From: UBA6927 sp022447855
Lineage (GTDB): Bacteria > Chloroflexota > Dehalococcoidia > Lucifugimonadales > UBA6927
NCBI GenBank assembly: GCA_022447855.1
Contig: JAKUTX010000005.1
Coordinates: forward strand, 11,316-75,315
Reading direction: 5' to 3'
Length of the DNA stretch: 64,000 nucleotides
Shown: positions 16,493 through 24,863 of the stretch, piece by piece
How the letters are laid out: every line of letters starts with the position of its first letter
How positions within the stretch are numbered: position 1 is the stretch's first letter
Program-made: the position numbers and the translations under genes
The notes under the pieces: model-generated
What the model was told of the DNA's origin: nothing
Seen by the model: only the letters and a program-made list of their open reading frames with translations
Databases searched by the model: none

Positions 16493-17383
16493 TTAGTTCC
16501 ATATTGTATTTCCTGGAATTAAGGTGCGAATCTTGTAAAGTGATGTTGAGGCAGTAATGTACATGGTCTGCATGTCCTCATCTCCCCAAGTAAAATTTGA
16601 GACTGATTCGGGTATTTTAATTACACCAATCGATTTTCCGGAAGGATCGAAATAGTGGATTCCTCCAGGTCCAGTAGTACATATATTTCCTAAAGAATCT
16701 ATTTTCATTCCATCTGGAACGCCTTTTCCTTCACCAAATACTGTAGTCCAAACCTTTCCCTCAGATAATGATCCATCATCTGAAACAATGAACGAACGAA
16801 TATGTTCCCTTGCAGAGTCATTAACAAATAATTTTTTCTCGTCGAGAGAAAAACATAATCCATTTGGTTGGATGAAATCATCTGATAAAAGAGTAATTTT
16901 TTTGCTTTCAGGTTCAATGTTATAGAGACCACAAAAGTCTAGTTCCTGTTCTCTCGGTACTCCGTAGTATTCCATTCTTCCAAATGAGGGATCCGTAAAA
17001 TATATAAGGCCGTTTTTACTAATAATTAAATCGTTGGGGCTATTTAATTCTTTCATGCCATAGTGAGAGGCTAAAATAGTGATTGAACCATTTAATTCAG
17101 TTCTCACCACTCTGCTAGTGGCATGTTCACAAGTAATAAGACGCCCTTTAGAATCAAAAAAATTTCCATTTGCCATGTTACTTGGTTGTCTAAATGTTTC
17201 GACCCCATTTTTGACTGTCCACTTACGCATGATATTTCCAGGCATATCGCTGAAAATTAAAGCATTTTCAATAGGATTCCAAACTGGTCCTTCGGTGAAT
17301 TCAAATCCAGTTGCCAGTTGTTGGATTGAGACGTTTGGATCGACTATTTTTTTGAATGTATCGTCACGAATTTCAATGTTCAA
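16493..17383 (-). CDS. SMP-30/gluconolactonase-like beta-propeller lactonase
   Basis: This is a six-bladed calcium-dependent propeller of 296 residues that hydrolyses sugar lactones to acids. Family motifs: QLATGFEFTEGPVWNP (first metal Glu), SPNDLIISKNGLIYFTDPSFG (Asn and Asp ligands), and VPDGMKIDSLGNICTTG (Asp ligand). No signal peptide is present. The start is TTG at 17383 preceded by AAAGG. A lactonase next to sugar-acid dehydratase-like enzymes and an SDR gives a plausible sugar -> lactone -> acid -> keto-acid route. Confidence 0.92.
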   Translation of the reverse strand: MNIEIRDDTFKKIVDPNVSIQQLATGFEFTEGPVWNPIENALIFSDMPGNIMRKWTVKNGVETFRQPSNMANGNFFDSKGRLITCEHATSRVVRTELNGSITILASHYGMKELNSPNDLIISKNGLIYFTDPSFGRMEYYGVPREQELDFCGLYNIEPESKKITLLSDDFIQPNGLCFSLDEKKLFVNDSAREHIRSFIVSDDGSLSEGKVWTTVFGEGKGVPDGMKIDSLGNICTTGPGGIHYFDPSGKSIGVIKIPESVSNFTWGDEDMQTMYITASTSLYKIRTLIPGNTIWN

Positions 17384-17412
17384 TTTAATCGCCTTTAATA
17401 TTTAAAATATTG

Positions 17413-18798
17413 TTATTGAATAGTTTTTGTGGGTTCTGGCGAGGGTTCCTTTTTTGGAGATGCTAGCCGAAGAATTAAGTATCCTCCAATTCCAGCAATA
17501 ATTGATCCGATAACTACTCCAATTTTGGCTTGGACAATTGATTGTTCGTCAGTCAAAGCTAAACTGATTATAAATAGAGACATAGTAAAACCGATCCCAC
17601 CAAGCCACGATACTCCATATATATGGATCCATCGTATACTAGGTGGAAGTGATGCTAAACCAAGACGTACTGCAATCCAAACACAACCGAAAATCCCTAT
17701 TTGTTTTCCTAGGACCAAGCCAAGGATTATTCCTATGCTGACGTTATTAAAAATATTTTCAGATAGATTATGTCCTAAATAAACTCCTGCATTAGATATT
17801 GCAAAGAGTGGAATTATTATAAATGAAACTATTGGTAGCAAATTATGCTCAAGTTGAATTAGTGGGGAAGTAATATTGCTGGCAGCGGTTTTTAGTTGTT
17901 TTAGATGTTCGTTTTGTTCGTCAGAAAGAATGTCAGATTCAGAAGTTTTGTCGTTTAAAGATTCTTTTTTAAATGAATTTAAAATGTTTTGTACATTGGT
18001 CGCGAATGCTGCTTTGTTTACTCTCATATTTAATGGAATAGTCATGGCAATTAAAACGCCTGCGATGCTGGTATGGATTCCTGAGGTTAAAACTGATAGC
18101 CAGACTAATGCTGCCATCGTACCAAAGAACCAAGCTGATTTAACATGAAGTTTAATTGAAGCAGTAATCATAGAGGCCAACAATAAGCCAGAAACTATAA
18201 TTTGCGTTAAGTTAATGGTGTCAGTGTAGAAAATCGCTATTACTATTACTGCACCAATATCGTCTACTATAGCAAAAACAGAAAGGAATAATTTCAAACT
18301 GATTGGTGCTCTTGTTCGGAGTAATGCAAGTACTGCCATACTAAATGCAATGTCAGTAGCCATTGGGATTCCCCATCCATTGGCTGCGTTAGTATCTTTA
18401 TTGAGAATATAGAAAAGTATTGCCGGTACAATCATTCCACCTAATGCTGCATATACTGGCAAAGAGGCATTACGCCAGTTTTTTAATTCACCTTCTAAAA
18501 TATTTCGTTTTATCTCAAGGCCTATTAAGAAAAAGAAGATTGCCATTAGAAAATCATTTATCCAAAAATGAATGGTTCCATTCAATGAAAAACCAGCAAT
18601 GCCAATTTCAAAATGGTTTTCCCAAAATTGTTCATATGAAATATGGGCGATATTACTCCAAATGAAAGCGACAATTGCACAAATTACGAGTAATATCCCA
18701 CTAATAGTTGCATCTTTAATCCAAACATTGAACATGCTTTTGATTGGACCAGTGATGTCTTCAAATAATTTGTCAATAATTGTAAAAAAACTTTTCAT
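17413..18798 (-). CDS. nhaA: Na+/H+ antiporter NhaA
   Basis: This integral membrane protein of 461 residues has about eleven to twelve transmembrane helices. It exchanges Na+ for H+, fitting a marine setting. The signature NDFLMAIFFFLIGLEIKRNILEGEL, GIPMATDIAFSMAVLALL, and the catalytic double Asp in FAIVDDIGAVIVIAIFY are clear. A charged loop of about 45 residues (KKESLNDKTSESDILSDEQNEHLK) between the two halves makes it longer than the E. coli protein (388). It lies 29 bases upstream of the SMP-30 gene on the same strand. Confidence 0.95.
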   Translation of the reverse strand: MKSFFTIIDKLFEDITGPIKSMFNVWIKDATISGILLVICAIVAFIWSNIAHISYEQFWENHFEIGIAGFSLNGTIHFWINDFLMAIFFFLIGLEIKRNILEGELKNWRNASLPVYAALGGMIVPAILFYILNKDTNAANGWGIPMATDIAFSMAVLALLRTRAPISLKLFLSVFAIVDDIGAVIVIAIFYTDTINLTQIIVSGLLLASMITASIKLHVKSAWFFGTMAALVWLSVLTSGIHTSIAGVLIAMTIPLNMRVNKAAFATNVQNILNSFKKESLNDKTSESDILSDEQNEHLKQLKTAASNITSPLIQLEHNLLPIVSFIIIPLFAISNAGVYLGHNLSENIFNNVSIGIILGLVLGKQIGIFGCVWIAVRLGLASLPPSIRWIHIYGVSWLGGIGFTMSLFIISLALTDEQSIVQAKIGVVIGSIIAGIGGYLILRLASPKKEPSPEPTKTIQ

Positions 18799-18884
18799 TT
18801 AGATCCCGAAATTCATTTGTTGTAAAAGTGATGTTATAGGCATTTAACCCTATTTTATCACATGTTTCGAATTTATTTGTAATG

Positions 18885-18893
18885 TGATATATT
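18885..18893 (+). promoter_or_regulatory. Possible extended -10 promoter of the DUF1800 module
   Basis: TGA followed by TATATT (18888-18893) forms an extended -10 element 50 bases upstream of the DUF1800 start. No convincing -35 is seen. The start codon itself has GGGGGAAAG upstream. Confidence 0.3.
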
Positions 18894-18940
18894 CTAATCC
18901 ATAGTTCTATGAGTTACCCAGTATTTCGGTAGGGGGAAAG

Positions 18941-20314
18941 ATGGCATTATTAGAGCAAAGAACAAGTATTGCACAAGTTGCGCATTTACTTAGGAGGGCG
19001 GCATTTGGAGAACCAGCTTCCAAATTGGAGAGCAGGTTGTCAGAGTCATATGAATCAATTGTTGAAGATCTGATAAATGTTGGCAATTATCCTAGGCTTG
19101 AGGAAGATCTTTTAGAAAGACATAATTTACAACACGCTGATGAAGAAGTTCGTTATTGGACTAGAGCTAGATGGATATATCGGATGATTAATTCACCTAG
19201 GCCTCTTGAAGAAAAAGTTGCATTGATGTGGCATGGGGTTTTTGCTACTGGAGATTCAAAAGTCACAAATAATCCAATGATGAGGACCCATTATGAGATG
19301 CTTCGGGATAAAGGACTTGGGAATTTTCAGGATCTACTTGTCGCATTGGCAAAAGATCCTGCAATGATCTTTTGGTTGGATAACCAAATGAATCATGCCG
19401 ACGCTCCGAATGAAAATTTTGGTAGAGAATTGCTTGAGTTATTTAGCATGGGCATTGGCAATTATAGTGAAGAAGATGTTAAAGAGTGCGCTAGAGCATT
19501 CACAGGATGGACGAAATCGCAAACAATTCCTAGATATCCTAATGGGTTTTATGATAGTCAGTTTATATTTAGATCAGAAGATCATGATTCTGGAATGAAA
19601 ACTTTTTTGGGTGAAACTGGCCCATTTGATGGTGAAGATATTATAGATATCATTGTGAAGCAACCAGCTACAGCAAAATTTGTTGCGTCTGAAATCTATT
19701 CTTTTTTTGTTTCTGATGATCCCGTTGAAGAACATGTTGAATTAATTGCTGAGGTTTTTGTAAATTCGAACTATATGATCTCGGAAGTTTTGCGCTACGT
19801 TTTCAATACCGATTTTTTTAAAAATGCAATATTTAAGAAAGTTAAGAGTCCTCCTGAAATTGTAGTCGGAACGGCAATACTTTCTGGAAGACATCAGACA
19901 CCATACGAATTTGGACTTTCTAGGATGGCAGATGCTACAAAGAATATGGGTCAAGACTTGTTAAATCCTCCTACTGTAGAAGGATGGCATACTGGTAGAG
20001 AATGGATTGATTCGTCATACTTAATAGAACGAGTGAATTTTTCAGCTCAGATGATATCCGATATTTCTGCTCCAGGAACAGAAGCAATAATTAATAGGAT
20101 CGCTTCTAAAAAATCTAAGTTTCTTGCTAGGGAATTATTAGATGAGTGCTTGTATGAAATGGGATCAATTCATCTTAAGCCTCGATCTATTGAAGTGTTA
20201 TTTGATGAATTAGACATACCAGATTTTATAGATACTGAATCCAAAGAATTCTTAGAAATTGTATCGGGGATGCTTAGGTTAATTGTATCTTCCAGAGAGT
20301 ATCAATTTGCGTAA
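18941..20314 (+). CDS. DUF1800 family protein (first copy)
   Basis: DUF1800 proteins are large helical proteins, almost always found beside DUF1501 genes, with no established activity. Seen here: HLLRRAAFGEPASKLE at the N-terminus, the central KDPAMIFWLDNQMNHADAPNENFGRELLELFSMGIGNYSEEDVKECARAFTGW block (the family hallmark), and PPTVEGWHTGREWIDS near the end. The 457 residues are typical. There is no signal peptide. The DUF1501 gene begins 39 bases after its stop and the propeller gene 36 bases after that, so the three form an operon. A second DUF1800 at 58373 shares these blocks. Confidence 0.9.
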   Translation: MALLEQRTSIAQVAHLLRRAAFGEPASKLESRLSESYESIVEDLINVGNYPRLEEDLLERHNLQHADEEVRYWTRARWIYRMINSPRPLEEKVALMWHGVFATGDSKVTNNPMMRTHYEMLRDKGLGNFQDLLVALAKDPAMIFWLDNQMNHADAPNENFGRELLELFSMGIGNYSEEDVKECARAFTGWTKSQTIPRYPNGFYDSQFIFRSEDHDSGMKTFLGETGPFDGEDIIDIIVKQPATAKFVASEIYSFFVSDDPVEEHVELIAEVFVNSNYMISEVLRYVFNTDFFKNAIFKKVKSPPEIVVGTAILSGRHQTPYEFGLSRMADATKNMGQDLLNPPTVEGWHTGREWIDSSYLIERVNFSAQMISDISAPGTEAIINRIASKKSKFLARELLDECLYEMGSIHLKPRSIEVLFDELDIPDFIDTESKEFLEIVSGMLRLIVSSREYQFA

Positions 20315-20353
20315 TGTTTTTGATTTTGAATTTGTAAATTCTGAGGAGAAAAG

Positions 20354-21514
20354 ATGGTTGAACAATTAAATGAAACATTAGACTCTGGAAAACCACCCGT
20401 ATTTGTTGTAATTCAACTTTCTGGTGGGAATGATTTTATGAGTACAGTAATTCCGTTTAGGGATTCCCATTATTTTGAGTTTCGTAAGACTGTTGGTATT
20501 TCTGAAGAAGATGCACTGCATATTGATCAAGGATTTGCCTTTCATCCTGCTATGGGAGCTATTAAACGACTTTGGGATGAAGGTAAGGTAGCGCTTTTCC
20601 CAGGATCGGGATATCCTTCTCCCAACAGATCACATTTTAGATCGATGGACATTTGGCATACCGCTAATCCAGAAACTTTAAGTTCCGATGGTTGGTTAGG
20701 GAAAACGATAAGAGAACTTGATCCACAAAAAGAAAATGTTGTTACAGGGGTAAGCTTTGGTTCAGGACTCCCAAGGGCAATGTATTTGTCAGGGACTCCT
20801 GCAATATCTGTGACTGAATTAGAGGGATATGGGTTGTTGACTGATCTTGCAGGAAAGAAACAACGCCAGGCAGTAAAAGCTTTTACCAGGATGTATGCCC
20901 CAGAAGAATTTGAAGAAGCTAGCGTAGTATGGGACCATTTAGGACAAACAGGTATTGATGCTCTTAATGGAGCAGATATGCTTAGCACTGCTCCTCCTAT
21001 TTATAAATCTAGTATTGAATATGCTGAGGATTCACTTTCTCAAAGTCTTAAAGGTATAGCTCAAGTTCATCTTTCTGGCATAGGTACAAGAGTGTTTTAT
21101 GCTCAATTAGGTGGTTTTGATGTTCATGGAGCTCAGATTCAAACGCAACAAAAATTACTGTCTTCTGTATCTAGAGCAGTAGGTGATTTTATTGATGATC
21201 TTAGAGAACATGAGGCTTCAAATGAGGTTGTGGTAATGATTTTTTCAGAATTTGGTCGCCGAATTCGAGATAATGGAAATGGTACAGATCATGGTTCTGG
21301 GGGAGGCACTTTTTTGATTGGCGATAGAGTAAAGGGTGGTTTCTATGATAATTATCCTTCTTTAGCTCCAAAAGACCAACTTGATGGAGATATGCATTTT
21401 ACTCATGATTTTAGGTCAGTATATGCAACAGTTTTAGAACAATGGATTGGAATCAATTCTAATCCAATATTAGATAGCAAGTTTGATCAATTTGAGGGTG
21501 TATTTTCTCGTTAG
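20354..21514 (+). CDS. DUF1501 family protein (second copy)
   Basis: This is a close relative of the copy at 2584, sharing VVIQLSGGNDFMSTVIPF, GYPSPNRSHFRSMDIWHTA, GGFDVHGAQIQTQQK and FSEFGRRIRDNGNGTDHGSGG. These contain the probable metal-binding Asp, His and Glu of the alkaline-phosphatase-like fold. Its 386 residues carry no Tat or Sec signal. AGGAG precedes the ATG at 20354. Pairing with DUF1800 upstream is the usual arrangement in many phyla; the added propeller protein downstream is less usual. Activity is unknown; phosphatase or sulfatase chemistry is only suggested by fold. Confidence 0.9.
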   Translation: MVEQLNETLDSGKPPVFVVIQLSGGNDFMSTVIPFRDSHYFEFRKTVGISEEDALHIDQGFAFHPAMGAIKRLWDEGKVALFPGSGYPSPNRSHFRSMDIWHTANPETLSSDGWLGKTIRELDPQKENVVTGVSFGSGLPRAMYLSGTPAISVTELEGYGLLTDLAGKKQRQAVKAFTRMYAPEEFEEASVVWDHLGQTGIDALNGADMLSTAPPIYKSSIEYAEDSLSQSLKGIAQVHLSGIGTRVFYAQLGGFDVHGAQIQTQQKLLSSVSRAVGDFIDDLREHEASNEVVVMIFSEFGRRIRDNGNGTDHGSGGGTFLIGDRVKGGFYDNYPSLAPKDQLDGDMHFTHDFRSVYATVLEQWIGINSNPILDSKFDQFEGVFSR

Positions 21515-21550
21515 ATTTTTAAATTCAGTCTTTATAATTAGGAACTCAAT

Positions 21551-22645
21551 ATGAGCACATTCACAGATAACCAAATTTCCCATGATCCTAGATATCCGAC
21601 TTTACTTAGAAGGGGACATAGATATGAATTTTGCTTGGGGCAAAGAGTTCCTGTAGGCGGGTTTTATGGACCTTTGGATGTTTCTATTGGGGATGACGGA
21701 TGGTTTTATGTATTAAATAGGTGGGAACAATTTCAAAATGTTCCTCGGAATAGATACGTTCCAGTTACTATTGATGATGAATATGGAGAATTTATTTTCC
21801 CTACTATTGACGGGAAACCAGAAATTCAAGGGAAAGAAAAGTTTCCTTCCCCAGTAATGTGTACTATTGATAATGAAGGGGTTTTGTACTCTACTGATGA
21901 GCATGCAAATGTAGTTTTGATGCTTAGTACGTCTGGCGAAACTATCGGATGGTGGGGTGAGTTTGGATCTCAGGAAGGTCAATTAAATGGCCCATCTGGC
22001 ATTACATTGGATTCAGATCAGAATCTATGGATAGTTAATTGTAATAATCACAAAATCCAAAAGTTTACTCGCGAAGGTCAATTTGTCGATAGTTGGGGGG
22101 ATTTTGGGACTGAGCTACATCAATTAAATCATCCATGGGGAATTACTATTGATCCAATAGATAATTCTCTTCTGATTGCTGATTGGAGGAATGACTTAGT
22201 AAAAAGGTTTTCAACTGAAGGGGATCTTCTCCAGGTAATTGGTAGTCCAGGGAATGGGATAGGAGAGTTAGATAGACCAAGTTCTGTTGCGGTTGATCAA
22301 CATGGGGACATCTATGTTGTTGATAGAGGAAACAACAGAGTGTTAATTTTTAATCATAGAGGAATGTTTTTGGAGTCGTTGATTGGTGATGGTACTGTAA
22401 CTGACAAGGGTGTTCAAAAATTATTGGCAAATCCGGATGCCCTTAGACTAAGAGATAATGTGGTTAATTTTGACCGTGAAAAAAGGTTTGCTGCTCCAAC
22501 CTCAGTTAAAGTGGATTTACAAGGGAGAGTATTTGTTGTTGATACTGGTAGGTGGAGGATTCAGGTTTATCAAAAATTATGGAGGGTTCTAGAAAATCAT
22601 GAGATCGACTCCCCAGAAATGCATTTGGACCCGGAGATTTATTAA
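21551..22645 (+). CDS. NHL-repeat six-bladed beta-propeller protein
   Basis: Six or so NHL repeats are visible, for example GQLNGPSGITLDSDQNLWIVNCNNHKIQKF, LNHPWGITIDPIDNSLLIADWRNDLVKRF, and ELDRPSSVAVDQHGDIYVVDRGNNRVLIF. NHL propellers bind partners or ligands, and some are lyases or lactonases. An inserted segment of about 50 residues lies before the final blade (VNFDREKRFAAPTSVKVD). No signal peptide is present. The sequence is closely related to the propeller at 57366, which also sits beside a DUF1800 gene, so the propeller is probably a functional part of the module. Confidence 0.88.
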   Translation: MSTFTDNQISHDPRYPTLLRRGHRYEFCLGQRVPVGGFYGPLDVSIGDDGWFYVLNRWEQFQNVPRNRYVPVTIDDEYGEFIFPTIDGKPEIQGKEKFPSPVMCTIDNEGVLYSTDEHANVVLMLSTSGETIGWWGEFGSQEGQLNGPSGITLDSDQNLWIVNCNNHKIQKFTREGQFVDSWGDFGTELHQLNHPWGITIDPIDNSLLIADWRNDLVKRFSTEGDLLQVIGSPGNGIGELDRPSSVAVDQHGDIYVVDRGNNRVLIFNHRGMFLESLIGDGTVTDKGVQKLLANPDALRLRDNVVNFDREKRFAAPTSVKVDLQGRVFVVDTGRWRIQVYQKLWRVLENHEIDSPEMHLDPEIY

Positions 22646-22665
22646 AAGGAATAGTGTGAGAGAAT

Positions 22666-23208
22666 ATGATTTTAGGATCTGAAAAATTACTAGAAATGGT
22701 CAAGGAATTTCATTTAGTTGAAGGGCTGTCAGAAAGGGAGATAAAAAACCCCGAAGGCGCTGGGTTTGATCTTCGTTTAGGAGAAGTGTTCAAGATTGAA
22801 GGAGAAGGATTCCTAGGGGTTTCTGAGAGAGAAACCCCCTCAGCTATACCAATAGCTGGAGGTGAAAAATGTAAGGACATCACTGAGGTCCAAATTCACC
22901 CGGGTGAATTTTATTTATTTAAGACTATCGAAACAGTGAATATTCCTGAGGATATTACTGTAAATATTAAACCAAGGACTACCACATTTAGATCTGGGAT
23001 TTATATTCGTTCAGGGAATGTTGCTCCAGGATATTCTGGAGAGTTAACATTTGCAGTAAAAAATGAAGGACCAAGTATTGTTCGTATAGAAATAGGAGCG
23101 AGGATTGTGCATGCTCAATTTTATAGAGTTGAAGGTTCGTCGAACACCTATCGGGGTCAGTGGCAAGGAGGACGAGTGTCTACGGAATCTAGAGAAATCC
23201 AAGTTTAA
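22666..23208 (+). CDS. Dcd/dUTPase-superfamily protein with altered active site
   Basis: The fold is that of dCTP deaminase (180 residues): MILGSEKLLE at the start, GAGFDLRLGEVFKI, IHPGEFYLFKTIETVNIPEDI and IKPRTTTFRSGI. Compared with the genuine Dcd in this window (26494), the catalytic R-S-S is R104-T-T, R109 is kept, but the general-base Glu (E132 in the other) is Ala130 in GELTFAV. Without this Glu, deamination is unlikely; dUTPase-like or regulatory binding is possible. It follows the propeller gene by 20 bases in the same direction. Confidence 0.8.
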   Translation: MILGSEKLLEMVKEFHLVEGLSEREIKNPEGAGFDLRLGEVFKIEGEGFLGVSERETPSAIPIAGGEKCKDITEVQIHPGEFYLFKTIETVNIPEDITVNIKPRTTTFRSGIYIRSGNVAPGYSGELTFAVKNEGPSIVRIEIGARIVHAQFYRVEGSSNTYRGQWQGGRVSTESREIQV

Positions 23209-23243
23209 ATTTCTATTTTCTCAATAGAGGAACATACTATCAG

Positions 23244-24743
23244 ATGAAAATTTTCCCTTTTAGAGTTTTTGGCCAATTAATTCTAATATTTGTAACTGTG
23301 ATATTCGTTGGATGTGCGAGTAATAATCAAAGTTTGGTTAAACCCACACCTAAACCAAATCCATTGTCTATAGAAGATGATTATTCTATTAAGCTTCATG
23401 TATATCCAACTCCCATTTCAGTTGGTGATATTCTTTCTGATTCGACAAAAGCTTCGAATAATGAATTAAATGTTTCTGTAAAACCAGTATCCTCTAATTC
23501 TTCCAAAAATGTTGAGAACCAATTGGAACCACCAAAAACTGTTAGAATTCCGACTAATGGGGAACATATTAAATTGCCCTCAATTCACATTTCTGGGAAG
23601 AGACAAACAAAAGATTTAGTTACACTTGAGACCACCCCTTTTACAGAAATCCCTTTCACGGAAGATAGCTTTAGCCGTCCGATGCTTTTCACAGATTTGG
23701 TAAGAAAGGATCATCAATGGAAATTTACTTCCAGTGCTGTTAATGCTCTTGGAGATGATTTTGGCTCTTTGGTTGGTGCAATGGATGCGACATGGTCACC
23801 TGACGGGAAAAAATTGGCTTATGTTTCTGAAGATCAATTTGCACTTGCCATTGCTAGTGATCAAGGAGAGATTTTTTTAGGGATTAATAGTTTTGTTCAT
23901 TATCCTATTTTTGAATGGTTATCTTGGTCGCCAAATAGTCAATTTCTCGCGGTTATGGTTTTTAATTGGTGTGCGGTCGGATCGAATATCGCTGAACTAG
24001 TTATTATTGATGTTGATAACAAGACGCTTAAAAGATATGACTATTATGAATTTTGGCAATCTGAAGGCACGGAAGATGGCCCTACAAAATTTTCTAAGCC
24101 TACTCAGTTTCGTTGGTCACCAGACGGAAAAAAACTATTAATTTCTTGGGATTATGTCATGGTCTTAGATGTGTTTAATAACAAATATGAATATATTTTG
24201 AAAGAAGGGATTATCCCAGATTGGTCTGCTGATAGCGAAGGAATTTATTATCTTAAATATCAAGAGCCCAATAATAGGACCTCAAATGATTCAGTTACTG
24301 GGATGTATTTTTTGTCGATAGAAGACGATTCCTATCCAAAGTTAATTGCAAGCGAAAACGATTTAAAAACATTGTTGGGCGTTTCTCAGAATCAAAAGAT
24401 TTCTGGGATTATTGATCAATCTAATGATGGATCACAGTTGGCTTTGAGTATTTCTAGCGGATCTAACGCGAGTGAATATATGAGCAAAGTTTTTGTATTT
24501 GATATTTTGTCTGAAAGATTAATGCATTTGGAACAACCGCAGGGTGTTTATGAGATTAGCAAAAGAATTGAATCAATTCAATGGTCTGTTGATGGAGGAA
24601 GTATTTCAGCAATTATTTCTTCCGACAAAATTTCCTTGGAGCTATTAAATTTGTCAAATGGAGCATGGACTTTGTTGAAAAAATTGGAGATCCCTCCAGC
24701 ATTTTTGCCATCATTAAATAAACGAATAAGATGGGGATCTTAG
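23244..24743 (+). CDS. Lipoprotein with TolB-like WD40/PD40 propeller
   Basis: A signal peptide with a lipobox (VTVIFVGC, Cys24) is followed by a Ser/Thr/Pro-rich linker of about 110 residues and a propeller region with PD40-type repeats, for example WSPDGKKLAYVSED, LSWSPNSQFLAVM and FRWSPDGKKLLISW. The protein is therefore anchored outside the cytoplasmic membrane and probably binds ligands or partners. Function is unknown. The start ATG is at 23244; GAGG lies rather far upstream (about 13 bases), so the initiation signal is weak. It is not clearly linked to its neighbours. Confidence 0.82.
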   Translation: MKIFPFRVFGQLILIFVTVIFVGCASNNQSLVKPTPKPNPLSIEDDYSIKLHVYPTPISVGDILSDSTKASNNELNVSVKPVSSNSSKNVENQLEPPKTVRIPTNGEHIKLPSIHISGKRQTKDLVTLETTPFTEIPFTEDSFSRPMLFTDLVRKDHQWKFTSSAVNALGDDFGSLVGAMDATWSPDGKKLAYVSEDQFALAIASDQGEIFLGINSFVHYPIFEWLSWSPNSQFLAVMVFNWCAVGSNIAELVIIDVDNKTLKRYDYYEFWQSEGTEDGPTKFSKPTQFRWSPDGKKLLISWDYVMVLDVFNNKYEYILKEGIIPDWSADSEGIYYLKYQEPNNRTSNDSVTGMYFLSIEDDSYPKLIASENDLKTLLGVSQNQKISGIIDQSNDGSQLALSISSGSNASEYMSKVFVFDILSERLMHLEQPQGVYEISKRIESIQWSVDGGSISAIISSDKISLELLNLSNGAWTLLKKLEIPPAFLPSLNKRIRWGS

Positions 24744-24863
24744 ATTCAGGTTTTATTTAACTAAATCTTTCTTACTTACCTTTTACAATAGACTACTGCA
24801 TGTAATATAGTTGGATATATAAAGCTCATTTGAGTTTACTAAGGTTCATAGTGAGGAATTCTT

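Noticed and set aside
22666..23208. Calling this gene dcd
   Set aside because: The catalytic Glu is replaced by Ala and the R-S-S is R-T-T, while a fully canonical Dcd is present at 26494.
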